From positions 38,600,204 through 38,664,203 of the forward strand of contig OW028582.1 in the NCBI GenBank assembly GCA_932294295.1: 64,000 bases of DNA, given 5' to 3'. This DNA is from Alitta virens. Lineage: Eukaryota > Annelida > Polychaeta > Phyllodocida > Nereididae. The translations under genes and the position numbers were made by a program. Positions 23,070-35,302 of the stretch are shown piece by piece (the first letter of the stretch is position 1; every line of letters begins with the position of its first letter). A model generated the notes under the pieces. That model saw only the letters and a program-made list of their open reading frames with translations. It did not search any database and was not told the DNA's origin.

Positions 23070-23414
23070 CTAAGCACAGCCACAATATAATTCAGCCTCA
23101 TAAACCCCCAGTTTTACATGTGGTAGTTCAATGTTTTGTTTCAGAGCACTCGCAATCGCAGAGAATATGCAGAACAGACAATGCCTTCCATTATGACATA
23201 TGAGAGACCATTTTTGTGCTAAGCAACAGTCTTTAGTGACATTAACTATGCTATTTCTTATTCGATATTTTGTCCCTTTGATTGGACTTGGTGATAAGAG
23301 ATACTCATCATTTGAGCAGGTGTCTACTTCCATGTTTGAGATTAAGTCACAGATCTTGGTAAAATGAAAATACCTATCTGGATTAAGCTCTAAAAGACTG
23401 ATATTTTTCATCAT
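23070..23414 (-). CDS. Uncharacterised 114-codon frame in unit A, possibly not a gene
   Basis: The longest uninterrupted frame in the tandem units outside transposons. The minus-strand sequence just upstream contains GTTTCTTTCTCAG, an acceptor-like site. The product is Cys-rich in its second half (KDCCLAQKW, HCLFCIF, ELYCGCA) and matches no family I know. The aligned sequence in units B and C is broken by several insertions and deletions that are not multiples of three, so the frame is not conserved. Either chance or a gene piece alive only in A. Confidence 0.15.
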   Translation of the reverse strand: MMKNISLLELNPDRYFHFTKICDLISNMEVDTCSNDEYLLSPSPIKGTKYRIRNSIVNVTKDCCLAQKWSLICHNGRHCLFCIFSAIASALKQNIELPHVKLGVYEAELYCGCA

Positions 23415-24797
23415 AAAAGTTATGCCTTTTTCTGAGAAAGAAACTTACAGGACTTGGTAATTAAGTTGTACATTTTACTGAAAATATTCCACATTATATT
23501 GTATTTACAAAACTCTTAAAAACGTTTGTTTTTCATTTATTCATGTACTATTGTATCATAACTTTAAACGGTATATAGAGTGTAAAACATTTTTAAAACT
23601 ACTTGAATAAAATTTAAAATAACGTTAACTTTACGATCTGCCTATGTCATTATAAAAAGGTCTGACAGGCCATAATGTGAAAGAAGCCTTGCTATTCATT
23701 CTAAATGGCAACTACCATGCAACTTGGTAATTTTTTTCTTACAAAATTGTATTTTTGTGAAATAACAAAGTTATCCAGTTGCAATAGATTAAGCCCCTAA
23801 CAACTAAGTTTATTGTGTTAGTACTGTATCATCTGGCTGGATAAAGTTTTACAAATATCCATATTATAACTCTAGCCTACTAGGCTAAGGGTAAATCTCT
23901 GAATTTATCTTTGTCTGTCATAATTTTTTAGACAAGATGCAGGTGCCAGGTTAATGACCTCATAGGTCAGTGACATTCTTAAGGGTAGGACCTGTCAGCA
24001 ACACTTCAACAAGAGCCTTACAAGAGTACTGATGTCATCATGTCAATCAATCTTAATTCACTCCAGCTCAGCAGAGATGTTCTGCAAGGAAAGCCAACTC
24101 AGTGCCACAAAAGGGACTACCAGAGTCAAATCAAAGGTATTTAAACTCATTACTCAGTTCAGATCTTGTTATATGGGGACCCTTCTATACATTAGTGTCT
24201 AAGTTCTTCTCTGAAGAGATTTGACTATAAGCTAAACATTCACATTTAAGTCATTCTTAGGAACTACAGTATGTCTTTCATGGAAATGTTTATATATATA
24301 TTAATATTTGTTTGGTGATATAATCTGAACTTTCATTTTTCATTTTTATGTACTGCATTTGACAATAATAGTAATACTAAGACCATGATAATATATTGTC
24401 TCTATTTATCATTCATAATTTAACTTAGTTACAGAGACTTTTAGGGCTGTAGTTTGACTGGATAAAATGTTTCTTGTGTGATGCTATCCTTCATTTGTAT
24501 GCCACAAAATAACAAAGGCAGACAAAGTTATTAACTGTAATGTATATAATCTATATGTATGCGTCTCATACTAATATTTTGCTATCGTCAGCAAAAAACA
24601 TCCCCCACATTCACAATTTATATTTAAGCTGCTTAGTGTCCCCAATCAGTCTATAAGATACTATTTACCTCCTTCATGTCTGGGTGTCAATGAGATCCTC
24701 ACCACCTCTCTGTACCCCTAAGGCTAGCTGCCTCCTCAAAATACAACCTGACAGATAAAAAAATAATAGATTATGCCACATCATAGCTCCTAACAGA

Positions 24798-24816
24798 CCT
24801 ATATATATATATATAT
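24798..24816. repeat. (AT)n microsatellite in unit A
   Basis: A TATATA run next to a TACTAGCACCTCACTGGC block; the same order occurs in unit C at about 52510. Confidence 0.7.
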
Positions 24817-24945
24817 TATATACTAGCACCTCACTGGCTACTTCTTTTACTGGCTACTTATTTGCACAATGGTGTTACTATGCTAATTCTATCTTTCTAC
24901 AACCTGTACCATTTAGCTGATCAACGGCGGTGGCGACAGTAAAGT

Positions 24946-25011
24946 TACTACGACTACTACTACGACTACTACTACTACTACTTCTACTATTACTACTACT
25001 ACTACTACTGT

Positions 25012-25064
<53 letters not shown>

Positions 25065-25146
25065 CTACTACTACTACTACTACTACTACTACTAATACTA
25101 TTAGTACTACTACTACTACTACTACTACTGCTACTACTACTACTTC
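24946..25146. repeat. (ACT)n trinucleotide tract in unit A
   Basis: About 200 bp of nearly pure CTA/ACT repeats with rare interruptions. The long poly-leucine frame through it is an artefact. The orthologous tracts in B (about 40828-40945) and C (52660-52706) are shorter and more interrupted. Confidence 0.9.
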
Positions 25147-26395
25147 TTGAGCTGGTGTAGTGTCCAGGTTGGAATACTCAAACAGTAGCCATCCACTTAT
25201 TGGCCAGTCCTGAGTGAACCATTATTAACAAAAGTGTCTTACCTAATCTGGCTTTTGTCTAAATAGGAAAATGATGCTCTGAACCTTGGTTTATATGAGA
25301 GATAGAGTAGGAATGGTGTCCCATGTCTTTGAAGTTGAGTGGACCGATGGCGATTGTTTTTCTTCTTTTTTTATGTTAAGCCTTCAGTTATAAAATGGTT
25401 TATTGTGCATAAGACCGGCTCCTACCCATAACTTAATAACATGGTTTATACTCCACTTTGACTGTTTTTCTTTTGTTGTTACCCTTCAATTTCTGTTTTA
25501 TTATGCATCCCAATTGAATGCCACTATTACATCTTCAACGTTTGGGACCAAATTGAAAAGATCTCAAACTTTGTTATTGTGCATCCTGGCTTGATCGACC
25601 ATTATCTATTTACTACTCTATTTGCCTAATATTGCCTGAAGTTGTCAACTTGCTTGATCAACTGTAAATTAAACTGTTTAGGGGAGGCAAGGGTAATGCC
25701 TTCAGCTAACTGCTAATTGTTGCAAGAAGTTTTCTCCACTAGGACTTTCGTTCAATGAAGTAATATCAATTTACTGAAAATCACCAATTGTGGCACATTC
25801 TAATGATTTTCTTGTTATTTTTGGCGTGTTTTTTTTTAAGAAAAGATCTAAAAAATATAGTGATTGATAATTAGGAATACACCCAAAATACATTGAGAAA
25901 TATTAATTATAAATGTACAAGACTTTTATGGTACATTTGATAACAGTCATTGATATCAATTAGATGTAATTTACTGGTCTCAACCATACACTATGTCTAA
26001 TGCACCTTTTGAAGTTTTCACATGTAGCTGCCACACCCAGTTGTTATTGAAATAATAACTACACTCATATGACATGATTTCCTGTGTTTTGTTTTGGTGG
26101 TAAAAACAATATTTTGCTGTACCATTGGGCCAAGGTATTCTTGTTTTGACACAAATAAACTTTCAGGCATAAACTATTAAGTGTCTATATAACAAGCTCA
26201 TGATTGTTGCTCAATGATGGCCTATTTAGAGTCACAAATGTAACCAACTACCCTTATGGAAATATCTGTGATTAGTTCCGTATTTTTCCAAAGCAGTGCG
26301 TAAGGACTGTGTGATTGCCATATCAGCCAAAAGCCTAACTGACAACTGGGGAATCTACAATAAATTACAGGAGGCTCCCTACTAGACTGCAATCA

Positions 26396-26424
26396 GGCAG
26401 GGTGATAGGGTGACAGGGTGACTC
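26396..26424. repeat. GGTGACAG minisatellite in unit A
   Basis: Two to three copies of a 10-bp AGGGTGACAG unit. Copy number differs in B (44278-44312) and C (54144-54177), which shows slippage after duplication. Confidence 0.6.
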
Positions 26425-27718
26425 TTGCCATATGCAATATCTATCAGTACTGAGCTATGATTATCAAAGTTGCTGAAGATTCTCACCGTTGCAACATCAA
26501 AACAATACTGAATTTACATTTGTCTTGGAAACATTGTGTGAGGAAGGATATATTTTCCTGACCCAGGACAATTTCAAATGAAGACATATTAGTTGCTCAT
26601 ATCTAACTCATTGGGTTTGGCTTGACAGGACTTGAACTTAGGACCTTCCAAGTGGTGGCCATTGCAAAAGTGTCGTTCATGTTAGCAAGTAGTCAAATAC
26701 AAGTTTTAGTGGAAATAGCAGGCTTAACAAAACATTGCAATACTGACAATGCTACCACAGTGAAAATAAAATGTCTGCATAAATATGAAGATTGAACTGT
26801 ACTGTGCATGAGTCACATCAAAAATTTGATTTCCCTGAGGGTAAACTGCATATGATGATGTAGCAAATCTCATGTTTGCAAAGAAACAATTCCATAGACA
26901 TGCTCAATGGTGTGACTCTGCATCTAAAGGACTTTTGTATACACAACAACATATATTGATATTGGAGTCTGTTTCCTGGTATTAAGGAGCAATTTCTCTT
27001 CAAGTGATTGTACTTTCATTTTATCCTATAATGGGAATGGGTGGCACAACAGTTGGACATCAAACTTCCAAAGCAGTGATTTAATGTGAGTGCTTTTAAA
27101 GCTTCATCTCTGCACTGTATATCATTTCTTTTGTAAAAAAAATAAAGTCATTTGAAAGTAACTCAAGCCAAGAACTAAGGCATACTAGTGTTTTTGGTGA
27201 CTTAAGTGCTTTAATTTTATGGTTATACCAGGCTCATAATTATGTTGGTTGCTAGATATGAAAGATATTATGTTAGGATCTGTTAGATAGCAAGATGGGA
27301 ACACGATATATTCACATAAATGTTACTCTCACTAGAATCTTAATAATTAAGAGCAATCTACAGGAAATGTATATGCACTGTATGTATAATGCTAAATATA
27401 TAATCAAAACATATAAAACCATGACAGCAAAATGAAAGGCTCGTGTAATTATTGTAAGTATTAGCCCCATCAACCGCAAGTTCTGTGGCATGATGGACGG
27501 CTGGTCTGACAACCCTTTGTGCCATATTCTGTATATTATTTCCATAAGAGAGGAGGAGTATATGAGCCATAATATGTAAGTAGGATAGAAAAGTGTAGAA
27601 ATATTTAATGAATACAAGTGTTTATGATTCAGGAACATCACCCTGGACTGACAGCAACACATTACTATACAGTAACGAAAAGTAATCCAATTTCGCAACT
27701 TGCCTATTTCAAAATTGC

Positions 27719-27855
27719 ACTTTCATTTTATCCTATAATGGGAATGGGTGGCACAACAGTTGGACATCAAACTTCCAAAGCAGTGATTCAGTGTGTGTGC
27801 TTTTAAAGCAATGCATTACTATACAGTAACGAAAGGTAATCCAGTTTCGTAACAT
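27719..27855 (+). repeat. Local internal duplication in unit B
   Basis: ATCCTATAATGGGAATGGGT with the GGCACAACAGTTGG and ACTTCCAAAGCAGTGATT words repeats the unit-end sequence at 27010-27080, and ACTATACAGTAACGAAA occurs at both about 27664 and 27818. Unit C shows the same arrangement near 45520-45640, so it arose before B and C separated. Confidence 0.6.
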
Positions 27856-28794
27856 TTACTAAATCTGCCATACACTCATTTAGAGTAGTAGTATCTCATC
27901 CAAGGCCTCATAGATATTGATTTCTGGCACTTTTCAGGTAGATCCTGACATCTAATATTGAATGCAACTTTGTTTTTTCATTTCTTTTCAAAACTTGTTC
28001 AATTACCTTAATAAGTTTCCATTGTTCAGAAACACTTCAAACTTGATGGCTATCGACCCAGTTCATTTCTATGGCAATCCGAAGGGGTTCTATTTTGGGA
28101 ATGAATGCGGCTGAAAAAACAACAACTTCTCTAAAAGGAGCATTGATCTATTTGGTTAACTCTCTGAGACCAAAGATGCCAGGATGAAGATTAAAACCCT
28201 CAGTTCATAAAGGTCATAGAAAGTCGGTTTTTTTGCAACATATTGCATCTGTATTACTTTAGCGCTAGTGGTCTGAAGCTTAGCCAACTTATATACCCAT
28301 ATGGCTGAGGCATTTACTTTCATGAACTTGACATGAAGTGTTTAAGCATGTCAGGATTTTTGCTTCAGCAATGTCAGCATTCCTGTAGTGTATAAGTCCT
28401 GAACCAATTTAAAGTTGTATGCGATAAATCCCAGCCGAAATTAAACACTGTTGGTAATCTGACCATCCAACTACTTAAAGGGCAAATAGGTTTTGCTCAA
28501 GCTGAATTAACATTGAATATTTGATGTAGCATAGGTAGTTTATTTGAAAGGAATCATATTCTAGGCACATTGACCTTATTATACAGAATGTGTAATCTGG
28601 GACACTTCATTGAGTTATTGTTCTCTGCATGAAATATGAATATGAAAAAGCATGACTGATTACATTTTTCTGCATGATTATTATCCAGTTGCCTCCAATG
28701 AATGACACAATGCAGAACCATTGGTTATCATCGATAAACCTACGAAGGTTGACGAAATACGCTAACATTACCAAGATTATAATAGAGCTGGCCT

Positions 28795-28976
28795 TTTAAA
28801 GCAAGCACTTGTCACTCATGATGGTAGATCGTTCATTTGCTTAAGCATAGACAAGCAGTACATGGCACCCACCAATTTAACATCTCAGGGCTATCAAGAA
28901 GCCTGATATCCGAACCCAGGACATTCAGGGAGTGTAGCAGTCACCAAGGCTATGACCATTAGACCACCCAACTGGA
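28795..28976 (-). mobile_element. tRNA-derived SINE, copy in unit B
   Basis: Minus-strand SINE aligned with 19553-19770 and 46700-46883. Box B has decayed (ATATCCGAACCC on the plus strand), while the GTTAAATTGG and GTCTATGCTTAAGC body words remain. Confidence 0.65.
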
Positions 28977-30546
28977 CTGAATGGAATTGTCTTCTATGTC
29001 TGTCTTTTGTGAGGATTTCCATGGTGATTGACATGCAGATATAATATCTCTATGTATCTCCATGCAAATTCTCATCAGAAAACCAACAAACTTTCCCTGT
29101 TAATGTGCCAATCAAGCTTTGTGTAAAAACTAACAGATGTCCATTCTAATTCAAAGACGGCTAAAAAGCCCTGAGCCAACACAGTGGGACTGAAGGAATT
29201 TCACTTCACTACCATCTGGCTCTTGGATGTGAATGAGAATGAGGACTAATCAAACATGTAAATCAGGCAATTAGAGAAGATTTCTGGGGACTATACTCTT
29301 TTTAATCATGTTCCTTCTTTGAAAGACTATTCCTGTTACTTCTATTACAGACTTGAAGATGCCTTTAAGAGTATCTGCAGATAAATGAGCTCTAAAACAT
29401 AACAAGATCACTTAATTTCCTGAGAACTCCTTTATGTCTTTAGATGCTTTAATGGCCACTCTTCATTCAAAAGCTCAAGTTCTGTCTGTGAACTATTTCT
29501 AATTTACATCAAAGATGTATACATGGTATATTATGTAAGATGAAATAACATTAAGCTCTGTCAAGGGGTCTTTCAACAAGCTAGATAATTCATGGCTTTC
29601 ATGTGTTGTGAATATTGACTCCATAGTTTATGGAATTGGTCTGAAAGTCTGAGAGTTGTGGATACAAATGTTGACCTACTCAAACCCCTATTTGTCAATT
29701 TTAGTTCACAATTGAGACCAGAACACTTTTATTCAAGACAGGTAAATTTTAGTTTTACAATGTCATATGCATGATTTTGACATGTTGGAGACACCCCTGT
29801 GAGCTGAGCCTGCCCAGCAAGGCTTGAGTACTTAAACAGCCTCACTGGATGTAGCATATGGATAAGAAATTGGAAAAAGGAAAGTAGTGGTATGTACTAG
29901 ACATTTGATTATGCAAATATTCTACACAAAGGGTTTATGCCTTTTGGTCAAACAATGCAAAATATTCATCTGGATTACTCGCCTGAAGTTAATTTCACAC
30001 ACTAATCAGCTCCTCCTAAGGTCTCACACATCCAACCCATACACCAAAGCCAAGATTTCCAGGTAAATTAAATTTCTGAGACAGGTGAATAACGTAGCCA
30101 CACAAGCTATAAAAAGGGGATACATTTTACATTAATGATTCCAAGGAAGCTTATTACGTAATCCGAGAGACTGGACTTCCTTGGAACTTTTTGTTATAAC
30201 TGGAATATATATATGTATGTGGGCATAGATTTAATCCATGCCATGCTCCTGTCCCCCACCTCTGATATATCATTCCACCTAATGCAAAGTCTGTAGAGAA
30301 CTTCAAAAGATTTTAATTGAAAAATTTCTGGCTAAGCCAGGGCTTTTTCCTAAGTGTGTCATATTACTTACAATAAAGTGAAGTTATTGCCAATAGGATT
30401 TTATGTGTAACTTTTAAAAAAAATCAGTTATGTACTAACTACTGGCACCTGCTACAGATATAATGCTTTCATATGATGAGATACTAACATTTAGCATGCG
30501 TACCACCCTCAAAAAACCGTACAACTGAACATACCAGTGATTTATA

Positions 30547-31098
30547 AATAAAGTAATGTAGACTTTAATTACAACTGGGCTCCTCCGATATGACACTCCC
30601 TGACATGACTGTCAACACAAATTAGAAGAGCCAAATGCCAGGGTCAGCACAATGTTGCCTGGTACTTTTATTATTTTTGTACATGTGAACATTCTTATCT
30701 TTTTGTGTTAATTTGAATCTTATTGTGATATTATGATCAGTATTTGTGTATATTTTTGTTATATTTAAATCTAATATTGATATTGTAATCAGTATTTGTG
30801 ATTTGATCTGTGATTTTAATTGCTATCTTTTATGTACTTATATATATATATATATTATTTCACCTTAATACTGAATGTTTAAGAGCAGGACTCTGTCCAG
30901 AAAACATCAAATTGTGGCAACTGGGACCTTAAATGTTAAGCTGTATATTATTTATAAAATAATGAGAACTTGTACATCAGATTTTTGTAGATGTAGTTTT
31001 AGATAGACGTAGTGAGTAGATATGTGGCATATGTAGCTTTTCTGATATGAAAAAGTGTCAATAAAAGCTATATATATATATATTTTTTTTTTTTTTTT
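30547..31098 (+). mobile_element. Insertion of about 550 bp present only in unit B
   Basis: Units A and C run straight from GTGATTTATA into the GCTGGTGTATT block, while B has about 550 extra bases. The insert ends GTCAATAAAAGC, then a TA run and a T run, which looks like a retroposed 3' end on the plus strand. It contains TTATTGTGATATTATGATCAG and TATTGATATTGTAATCAG words in tandem. No coding remains and I do not recognise the family. Confidence 0.55.
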
Positions 31099-32586
31099 GA
31101 TAATATGCTGGTATATATATGCTGGTGTATTAAGCCATCTCAGTGCGATGAGTTTGAGTTCTTAATCTATATTTACTGCAACTTAGGTGACTATTAATAT
31201 ACACTTTAGTACTTTAGTGAAAACAATAGCTTGCATGGAAATAGCTAAACAAACATACATATTATCCATTTGGGAGAATAGCAAAGAGGCATAAAAGTTC
31301 ATTACCAATGCACCTAGAGGTACGTAAGAGCAAGTGTATTGACCCCAAGAGTGAAAGAGAACCCAAGAATGAAAGAGAACACTGTGTGTTACTTGTCTCC
31401 CGAGTGCTGTATGTACTCCGTCTTGTTTATTGACCAGGTACCTACAAAGGAGAGGCAAGGAAAAGCAATTGTTTGAGGCTGAGCTGCTGAGGAATAAGAA
31501 CGAGATTATCATTGCCGGTAAAGTGGAACTTTGTAATTCATTTAAATCACTTTGAGCAAGACAAATAATGAAACAATTTCAATTAAGAAAGTTTTGCTGC
31601 AATAGTCAATTCAATAATCACAAGTACATAGAAAATGTTATGCCATAAAAAAAAAGCCTTCTTGACACCAAACTGCCAGTATGCACTTAAATTGAATCAT
31701 TTTAACTCATATACTTGAATCTCGAATCCATGCTATTGTTGAATAAAGTTTTCAATAAATGTGGTCAATGTAATTATTACCTTTTTGTTATCCTGCTTTT
31801 AATTTAACTAAACTGGAAAAGTTTCCATATGTGCAGCAACACCGTATACCAAGGTATGTATAACAGACATAAAATTCCATGGTGCAGAAACAGCGTGTGA
31901 ATGGTTAACAGGTGTAGCAGCGCTTAGAAAGAAAACAACACATGCATTGTTAAAATCCAACCATATCAGGCCTCAATAAAGGCCTTGTGACCACATAACA
32001 AAATAAAAGCCTTATTTATAATGAATGGATGGGTAGATGGATGCCCTGAAACATATTCTAAGACAGACAGGCATTAGTTTGTTGAGATATTCAATGCCAA
32101 TCAGCTTGTTACTCCTCTTTGCCCATCAACAAATACATTTATCACCTTAAAATGAAACTAATTCTGATCAATCAATGGGAAAAGCAGATTAAATGGCACC
32201 TGGATGGCAATATAAAGTTAGAATGACATGATTACATCATTTGGCTTCTACAGCTGTGGTTCTGGTGCATGGGTTCAAATCCTGATCCTTGCACAGTTTA
32301 TAAGCTGCATATCAGTCCCAGTTTCATCAGTATCCTATCATAATCATTGTTACCTGATTCTTTACTCTTGTATGAATCAATATAATATATAGCGTCTTCC
32401 GGAGGTAAAGGAGAAACTTTTGGAGGCCAGATAGACTAATGCCAATCTATTAGTTAAATATGATAATTACTACCACTGAGAGTTGACACAGCAGTAACAG
32501 GTGCATAACAACCGTTTTTCTTCAAACTGACTAAGAAACAAATTGAGAAATTCAATTTGAATTGATAATGATAGTACCATGATCTA

Positions 32587-32765
32587 TAGATGGGTGGATG
32601 GATGGATGGATGGATAGGTAGATAGATAGATAGATAGACAGATAGATAGATAGATAGACAGATAGACAGATAGACAGATAGGTAGATAGATAGATAGATA
32701 GATAGATAGAGAGATGGATGGATGGATTGCTAGATGGATAGATAGATGGATAGATAGATAGATGG
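32587..32765. repeat. (GATA)n/(GATG)n microsatellite in unit B
   Basis: About 180 bp of GATA with GATG and GACA variants. The Ser-Ile-Tyr-Leu-rich minus frame through it is an artefact. Confidence 0.9.
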
Positions 32766-33247
32766 TCTGTTTTTTTTTTGCAGATAAGAAATCTAATTTA
32801 ATACACCTGCCCTCTAACTTTATGAGACACACAGCTTTCTCAGAGACCTAACAAAACATGCAAGGGTCAGGGACTCATTCTGGCCATCTGAGCCACACTG
32901 GAGATTTAGCAAATATAAAGACTAAAGCTAAGCGCCTCAAAGTAATTTTTGGGACTGATTAGTGTAGACTGGAAAATGTCTTGCAAAATGTTATGATATA
33001 AAACTATTAAAATTTCACAATTTGGGGTTTATTATGAGACGTTTTTATGGTTGAAGATTCCGTTCTGAATTTAACATTGACGCAGATGTTTCATGGCAAT
33101 ATTTAGTATATTGCATTATGTTTAATTCATTGTATATAGCCCACCCCGTTTGAAGGATTGTAAGAACGGCAGTCTACCAGAGGCACATGTAATGATGATA
33201 TGTTATATAAGGCATGGAATCAACAGCAGTTAAGCACAGCCACAATA

Positions 33248-33455
33248 GTAGTACATGATTTCTGACCCATTTGTGTTACTTTCAGGATTAATGTGGCAAC
33301 AATATCTCTCAGTTCTGTGCTCAGCATTAGCCATATACAATGTGAATTTACATACATTGTACATGTATTGCCCATCGGGTTTTAGGACTAACAACACAGA
33401 ATTCCTAACAGACAAAAGGCATGGAATGGGATTATCAGACCGCATGGTGCGGTAA
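33248..33455. mobile_element. Insertion of about 208 bp shared by units B and C
   Basis: Unit A has the continuous sequence CACAATATAATTCAGCC at 23080-23096; B and C have about 208 bp between CACAATA and TTTCAGCC. Both ends carry AATA, a possible 4-bp target duplication. Near the right end is the palindrome ACCGCATGGTGCGGT (33439-33453), decayed in C. This places the insertion between the A/(B,C) and B/C duplications. Confidence 0.6.
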
Positions 33456-34959
33456 TATTTCAGCCCCATAACCCCCTCAGTACCAAGAATATATCATGTT
33501 ATATTTCTCTTGTGGGTACTTCAATGTTTTGATTCAGAGCACCCACAATGGCAGAAACTAAACAGAACAGACAATGACATCCTCATACAGCCATTATGAC
33601 ATATAAGAGCATATAAGTCTTTAGTGACATAAACTGTGCACGTTCTTATGTAATTTTTTATCCTTTGATTGAACTTGGTGATCAGAGAAGCTAATGGCAG
33701 GTGCCAATTTTCATATCTGAGATTAAGTCAAAAGAAATGTATGTATTTTCAACAAAGATCACCAGGTCAAATACGAAAATGAAAATACCTATCAGGATTA
33801 GTCTAAAAGATTGATATTTTTCAACATAAATGTTAAGCCTTTTTCAGAGAAAGGAACTTACAGGACTTGCTAATTAAGTTGTACTTTTTTTACTGATAAT
33901 ACTCTACATTATATTCTATATACAAAACTTTTTAATAAACAGGTTTTCATGTATTTATATATTATTGTATCATAACTTTTACCGGCATTTGGAGCTTACA
34001 ACATTTTTAAAACTGTTTAAATGAAGTTTGTAATAACATTAACTTTACGATTTGCCTGTGCCATTATAAAAAGTTCTGACAGGCCATAATATAAATGGCA
34101 ACTACTATGCAACTTGGTCATGTTTTTCTTACAAAAATTGTATTTTACAGTGTAATTTTGCGAAATAACAAAGTTATCCAGTTGCAATAGATTTAGCGAC
34201 TAACAACTATGTTTATTGTGTTAATACTATATTAACTGGCTGGATAAAGTTTTACAAATATCCATATGTTATAACCAGATTTTGGACTAGAAAACTCTAG
34301 CCTACTAGACTGAGGGTAAATCCCTGAATTTATTTTTGTCTGTCATAATAGTTTAGACAAGATGCAGGTGCCAGGTCAATGACCTCAGAGGTCAGTGACA
34401 TTCTTTAGAGTAAGACCTGTCAGCAACACCTTCAACAAGACTCTAAAAGAGTAGTGATGATTACTGATGGACCATTGATGTTGTCATGTCAATCAATCCT
34501 AATTCACTCCAGCTCAGGAGAGATGTTCTACAAGGAAAGCCAGCTTCAGTGCCAAGGAAGGGACTACCAGAGTCAAATCAAGCTATTTAAACTCATTTTT
34601 CAGTTCAGACCTTGCTATCTGATGCCCCTTTTATGCAATAGTTTCAAAGTTCTCCTGTGAAATTTAACTATGAGCTAAACATTCACATTTAAGTTATTCT
34701 CAGGTGCTACAGTGTATCTTTCATGGAAATATTTATATATGTATATATTTTTTGTGATATAATCTGAACTTTAATTCTTTATTTTTATGTAGTCATGGTA
34801 CTGCATTTGACAATAATATTAGTAATATTTAGAATATCATCTCTATTTATCATTCATAATTTAACTTAGTTACAAAGGCTGTGGTATGACTGGATAAACT
34901 CAGAAAATGTTTCTTGTGTGATGCTATCCTTCATTTTGATGCCATAAAATAACAAAGGC

Positions 34960-34984
34960 AGACAGACAGACAGACAGACAGACA
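34960..34984. repeat. (GACA)n tail of the LINE in unit B
   Basis: On the minus strand this is a TCTG repeat directly after AATAAAGTCATTTG, i.e. the 3' microsatellite tail of the retrotransposon. Units A and C have only a single GCAGAC here. Confidence 0.8.
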
Positions 34985-35025
34985 AATGACTTTATTTGGA
35001 ATATAGCTAATTAGCATACATACCT

Positions 35026-35068
35026 GGGGGCCCCTCTAAGGTATTTCACTGCTATCGAGGTGGTCCCC
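35026..35068 (-). promoter_or_regulatory. 3'-terminal hairpin of the LINE
   Basis: On the minus strand, GGGGACCACCTC pairs with GAGGGGCCCCC, about 40 bp before AATAAA. Similar hairpins at the same place precede the LINE ends at 11.5, 18.1 and 56.4 kb, so it is probably the structure the reverse transcriptase recognises, as known for other LINE families. Confidence 0.5.
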
Positions 35069-35302
35069 TAACAATATTACATTGATTTTATACAAAAAAT
35101 TTTAGTAGCTAGCAGGTAGATGTTTAAGAAACAATAACATATTAAATAAGATAATAATAATAATAATAATGAAAAGATTATGTATATATAAATAGATAAC
35201 AGAGTTGTTAACTGTGTGTGATGCAATGCAGGTAACTTCCATGGAAACCACTTATAATCTTAAGAAGTAAATAAATAAATTGATAGAAAAAAAAGGATTA
35301 TG

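Larger units (their letters stand above)
16797..27216 (+). repeat. Tandem unit A (most divergent copy)
   Basis: First of three direct tandem copies. The shared left edge is TTATGGTTATACCAGGCTC, present at 16797, 27217 and 45036. After an inserted LINE piece (16816-18226), the sequence follows units B and C in order: the CATAATTATGTT start, GATTTCTGGCACTTTTCAGG, the minus-strand SINE, the AGAT microsatellite, the CCCCCACATTCACAA block, the ACT triplet tract and the TATAATGGGAATGGGTGGC end. Net length without the LINE is about 9.0 kb. It lacks insertions found in B or C and shows many more substitutions and small gaps. No gene common to all three units is evident. Confidence 0.85.

Noticed and set aside
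24930..25160. Poly-leucine frame of 76 codons
   Set aside because: It is only the translation of a CTA/ACT microsatellite.
32584..32832. Ser/Ile/Tyr/Leu-repeat frame on the minus strand (and its twin at 49771-50130)
   Set aside because: Translation of GATA/GATG microsatellites; no gene context.
33230..33469. 79-codon frames on both strands, nearly identical in units B and C
   Set aside because: They lie within the shared 208-bp insertion and are preserved only because the units duplicated recently.
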